A stretch of 64,000 nt of DNA. Origin: Streptomyces piniterrae (GTDB taxonomy: Bacteria > Actinomycetota > Actinomycetes > Streptomycetales > Streptomycetaceae). The notes under the pieces were generated by a model. That model saw only the letters and a program-made list of their open reading frames with translations. It searched no databases and was not told where the DNA came from. Positions 61,279 to 64,000 of this stretch are shown in pieces. Each line of letters starts with the position of its first letter. Position 1 is the first letter of the stretch. The stretch lies in the NCBI RefSeq assembly GCF_005048155.1, contig NZ_SUMB01000016.1:62001-126000 (forward strand). Reading direction: 5' to 3'. A program made the translations under genes and the position numbers.

Positions 61279-61387
61279 TCCGGGAGCGTAGGGACGGATG
61301 GCGGGCGGGGTGACAAGGGACGGCAGGCGGTGCGGCACAGCCCGCCGCTTCGAGTATCTTTTCGGAAATCGAGAGCGAGGAACCCCC

Positions 61388-62854
61388 ATGGACACGGCCG
61401 CAGCAACGGCGGCGACCACCGACGCAGCACCGGCCGTGCCAGTCTCGGAGTCCCATCCCCTACGACGCACTACCCGGCGGCTGCTCGATCGCGCAACCCC
61501 CTTGCGGGCTCCCCGCCTCGACCCGTACTGGACGGCCGCGTTCTTCTTCGTCGCGTACGCCCTGCTCGCGCTCTGCCGCTTCGGGTCGATGTCCATCTCG
61601 TCCTGGGACCTGGGCATCTTCGAGCAGGCGATACGCGGCTACGCCCACTTCCAGGCGCCGATCGTCGATCTCAAGGGCCCCGGCACCAACATCCTCGGCG
61701 ACCACTTCAGCCCGGTGCTGGTCGTACTCGCCCCCCTCTACCGACTGTTCCCCTCCTCGCTGACCCTGCTGATCGCCCAGGCCGCGCTGTTCGCGCTGTC
61801 CGCGATACCGGTCACCCGCGCCGCCGCCCGCTACCTGGGCCGCGCCCGCGGCCTGGCCCTGGGCATCGCGTACGGCCTGTCCTGGGGCATGCAGAAGGCC
61901 GTTGACTTCGACTTCCACGAAATAGCCTTCGCGCTGCCGCTGATCGCGTTCGCCCTGGAAGCGGTGCTGCGCGGACGGTGGACCGCGGCGGTGTGCTGGG
62001 CCGCTCCGCTGCCGCTGGTCAAGGAGGACCTGGGGGTGACCGCCGCGGCCATCGGGGCGCTCGCCCTGATCCGCACCCGCCGGGCCTCCCCACTGGCCAT
62101 CGGCCTGGTCGCCTGCGGCATCAGCGCCACCGCCGTCACCCTCGGCGTGATCATCCCCGGCTTCAACGGCTCCGGCTCGTACGACTACTGGAGCAAGCTC
62201 GGCGGCGACGGCGGCGGCACCGTCATCCCCCTCGGCACCGCCCTGCACACCACGCTGTGGGTCCTGCTCCCCACCACCGGACTGCTCGCACTGCGCTCCC
62301 CGCTGCTGCTGGTCGCGCTGCCCACCCTCGGCTGGCGGTTCCTCTCGCACGATCCGCACTACTGGGGCATCGACTGGCACTACAACGCCGTGCTGATGCC
62401 GGTCGTCTTCCTCGCCCTCGTCGACGCCCTGCCGCGCGCCCGGTTCTCGCAGCGGCGCTGGCTCCGCTCGTACGCGCACCATCTGCCGGCCGCCCTCGTG
62501 GCCACCGCGCTCGCACTGACCACCACGCTCCCGGTGGGCCGCCTCACCGATTCGGCCACCTACCGCATGCCGCCGGATGTCGCCGCCGCCGAGCGCCTGC
62601 TGGAGCGAATACCCGACGACGCCACGGTGGAGTCCGACGTCCGGCCGCTGAGCCGCCTCACCAACCGCACCCGGGTCTTCTGGACGGGCGACACCCGCGG
62701 CCTCGCGCCCGACTACATAGCCACGCAGCTACCCGACAACCGCACACCGGAACAAACCCTCAAGGACGCCGCGAAGCGCCACCTCGGATCCACCTACGTC
62801 ATCCTGGGCACCGCCTCGGACATCGCCGTCTTCCGGCGGACGTCGGCGCACTGA
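61388..62854 (+). CDS. DUF2079 polytopic membrane protein
   Basis: A 488-residue membrane protein with about ten hydrophobic helices, typical of the DUF2079 family with a LDPYWTAAFFFVAYALLALCRFGSMSISSWDLGIFEQAIRGYAHF beginning and a VDLKGPGTNILGDHFSPVLVVLAPLYRLFPS loop. The C-terminal 110 residues are soluble. It resembles GT-C glycosyltransferase-like proteins (Asp in the first loop of WDLGIFE), though no activity is established. ATG 61388 has GAGGAA six bases upstream. Confidence 0.92.
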   Translation: MDTAAATAATTDAAPAVPVSESHPLRRTTRRLLDRATPLRAPRLDPYWTAAFFFVAYALLALCRFGSMSISSWDLGIFEQAIRGYAHFQAPIVDLKGPGTNILGDHFSPVLVVLAPLYRLFPSSLTLLIAQAALFALSAIPVTRAAARYLGRARGLALGIAYGLSWGMQKAVDFDFHEIAFALPLIAFALEAVLRGRWTAAVCWAAPLPLVKEDLGVTAAAIGALALIRTRRASPLAIGLVACGISATAVTLGVIIPGFNGSGSYDYWSKLGGDGGGTVIPLGTALHTTLWVLLPTTGLLALRSPLLLVALPTLGWRFLSHDPHYWGIDWHYNAVLMPVVFLALVDALPRARFSQRRWLRSYAHHLPAALVATALALTTTLPVGRLTDSATYRMPPDVAAAERLLERIPDDATVESDVRPLSRLTNRTRVFWTGDTRGLAPDYIATQLPDNRTPEQTLKDAAKRHLGSTYVILGTASDIAVFRRTSAH

Positions 62855-62879
62855 CCGCAGGGCGGCGGCGCCCCGCCCG

Positions 62880-64000
62880 TCACGACCCCAGGATCGTCGT
62901 CAGGAACTCCCCCACCCAGGCCAGCAGTTCCCGCCCGACCAGCGGCTTGCCGCCGATCTTTCCGGTGGTGGGGCGCGGCACCAGGACCTGTTTGGTGGCC
63001 GGCTTGAGGACCGTACGGGGGTAGAGGCGCTTGAGGCGGAGTTCCTGGGACTCGCGCAGTTCGACGGGGCCGAAGCGGATGTTGGAGCCCTGGAGTGTGA
63101 TGTCCGCGACGCCGCAGGCGCGCGCCAGCATCCGCAGCCCGGCCACCAGCAGCAGGTTCTCCACCGGCTCCGGCAACTTGCCGTAACGGTCGGTGAGTTC
63201 CTCGCGGACGGCGGCGATGTCCTCCTCCGACGACGCGGAGGCGATGGACCGGTACGCCTGGAGGCGCAGCCGCTCGCCGGGCGCGTAGTCGTGCGGGACA
63301 TGCGCGTCCACGGGGAGTTCGATCTTGACTTCGAGCGGGGGCTCCTCCTCCCCCTTTCCTGAGCCATCTTCCAGTGAGGCCCGGTAGTCCGCGACGGCCT
63401 CGCCGACCATGCGGACATAGAGGTCGAAGCCGACGCCGGCGATATGGCCCGACTGCTCGCCGCCGAGCAGATTTCCGGCGCCGCGGATCTCCAGGTCCTT
63501 CATCGCGACATACATACCGGCACCCATCTCGGTGTGCTGGGCGATGGTGGCGAGGCGTTCGTGGGCGGTCTCGGTGAGCGGCTTCTCCGGCGGGTAGAGG
63601 AAGTAGGCGTAGCCGCGCTCGCGGCCGCGGCCCACCCGGCCGCGCAGCTGATGGAGCTGGGAGAGGCCGAAGTTGTCGCCGCGCTCGACGATCAGGGTGT
63701 TGGCGTTGGAGATGTCGATACCGGACTCGACGATCGTCGTGGAGACCAGGACGTCGAACTTCTTCTCCCAGAAGTCGACGACGACCTGCTCCAGCCGCGA
63801 CTCGCCCATCTGCCCGTGGGCGGTCTGGATTCGGGCCTCCGGGACGATCTCGCGGAGGCGGGCGGCGGCCCGGTCGATGGACTCCACCCGGTTGTGGATG
63901 TAGAAGACCTGGCCCTCGCGCAGGAGTTCACGCCGGATCGCGGCGCCGATCTGCTTCTGCTCGTACGGGCCGACGAAGGTGAGGACCGGGTGCCGCTCCT
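62880..64000 (-). CDS. mfd: Transcription-repair coupling factor (C-terminal part)
   Basis: The open frame enters from the right edge and gives 373 residues of Mfd C-terminus. It contains helicase motifs: FYIHNRVESIDRAAARL (motif IV region), the VLVSTTIVESGIDISNANTLIVERGDNFGLSQLHQLRGRVGRGRERGYAYF block with motifs V and VI, and the TRG-like and D7 regions following it (MGAGMYVAMKDLEIRGAGNLLGGEQSGHIAGVGFDLY). Mfd removes stalled RNA polymerase and recruits UvrA. The stop is at 62880. The 5' part lies outside the window. Confidence 0.97.
   Translation of the reverse strand, partial: ERHPVLTFVGPYEQKQIGAAIRRELLREGQVFYIHNRVESIDRAAARLREIVPEARIQTAHGQMGESRLEQVVVDFWEKKFDVLVSTTIVESGIDISNANTLIVERGDNFGLSQLHQLRGRVGRGRERGYAYFLYPPEKPLTETAHERLATIAQHTEMGAGMYVAMKDLEIRGAGNLLGGEQSGHIAGVGFDLYVRMVGEAVADYRASLEDGSGKGEEEPPLEVKIELPVDAHVPHDYAPGERLRLQAYRSIASASSEEDIAAVREELTDRYGKLPEPVENLLLVAGLRMLARACGVADITLQGSNIRFGPVELRESQELRLKRLYPRTVLKPATKQVLVPRPTTGKIGGKPLVGRELLAWVGEFLTTILGS

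Overview
The window is a contiguous piece of a Streptomyces (or very close relative) chromosome. The sequence is extremely GC-rich with G/C at nearly every third codon position, genes are packed in ATGA/GTGA-overlapping pairs, GTG starts are common, and the gene content is typical of the genus: two Rpf-type resuscitation factors, a c-di-AMP (ydaO-type) riboswitch in front of one of them, divergent P450/LysR/MFS genes, and a leucyl tRNA with anticodon UAA that I identify as bldA. From memory, the gene order (hutI/hutF/M20/hutU ... cystathionine beta-synthase, thiolase ... Ppx/DUF501/DivIC/eno/rpf ... mazG ... mfd) matches the conserved core segment of S. coelicolor around SCO3070-SCO3109; this was not checked by search.

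Layout. 1-690: 3' truncated gene of unknown function. 773-6301: histidine-utilisation operon on the minus strand (hutU, an M20 amidohydrolase, hutF, hutI). 6463-9711: tandem-repeat/palindrome control region followed by a four-gene operon (membrane protein, winged-helix regulator, ABC ATPase, ABC permease). 9951-13398: PLP decarboxylase, membrane protein, minisatellite, RpiR regulator with 32-bp repeats upstream. 13688-16287: ECF sigma factor, two tiny genes (one with a TTA codon) and a divergent HTH/DUF5919 regulator. 16475-24883: NCS1 permease, cystathionine beta-synthase, SGNH hydrolase, thiolase behind a perfect palindrome, a gene preceded by a chain of mini-ORFs, and small conserved proteins. 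24972-30365: Bax-inhibitor-like membrane protein and a two-gene teichoic-acid-like glycopolymer module. 30469-30550: bldA. 31040-37510: MacB-like ABC exporter, cyclopropane fatty acid synthase-like enzyme, NDH-2. About 37593-37814: candidate small RNA. 38134-38902: Phd/RelE toxin-antitoxin pair plus a gene remnant. 38948-42476: Ppx/GppA, DUF501, DivIC-like and enolase. 42892-45055: two Rpf proteins. 45452-52522: P450, LysR/MFS pair, NLR-like STAND/Sel1 protein, MazG. 52639-59239: SurA-like lipoprotein, small secreted protein, Ser/Thr kinase with membrane partner, orphan N6-methylase-like protein. 59527-64000: DUF4190/DUF4352 protein, a suspicious poly-C tract, HNH lipoprotein, DUF2079 membrane protein and the C-terminal part of Mfd.

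How it fits together. Most of the window is housekeeping and cell-envelope biology: histidine breakdown to glutamate, glycolysis, division, peptidoglycan cleavage on exit from dormancy (controlled by c-di-AMP), respiratory NADH oxidation and transcription-coupled repair. The developmental layer is bldA, whose tRNA reads UUA; by eye I found only one TTA-containing gene here, the small gene at 15199-15444. Candidates for something less described are the STAND/Sel1 protein with an amyloid-like motif, the methylase-like protein with an altered catalytic motif, the candidate RNA near 37.6 kb, the mini-ORF chain near 23.1 kb and the 14-bp and 32-bp tandem repeats before regulator-associated genes. 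Start codons were chosen by ribosome-binding site and family length and are uncertain where stated.
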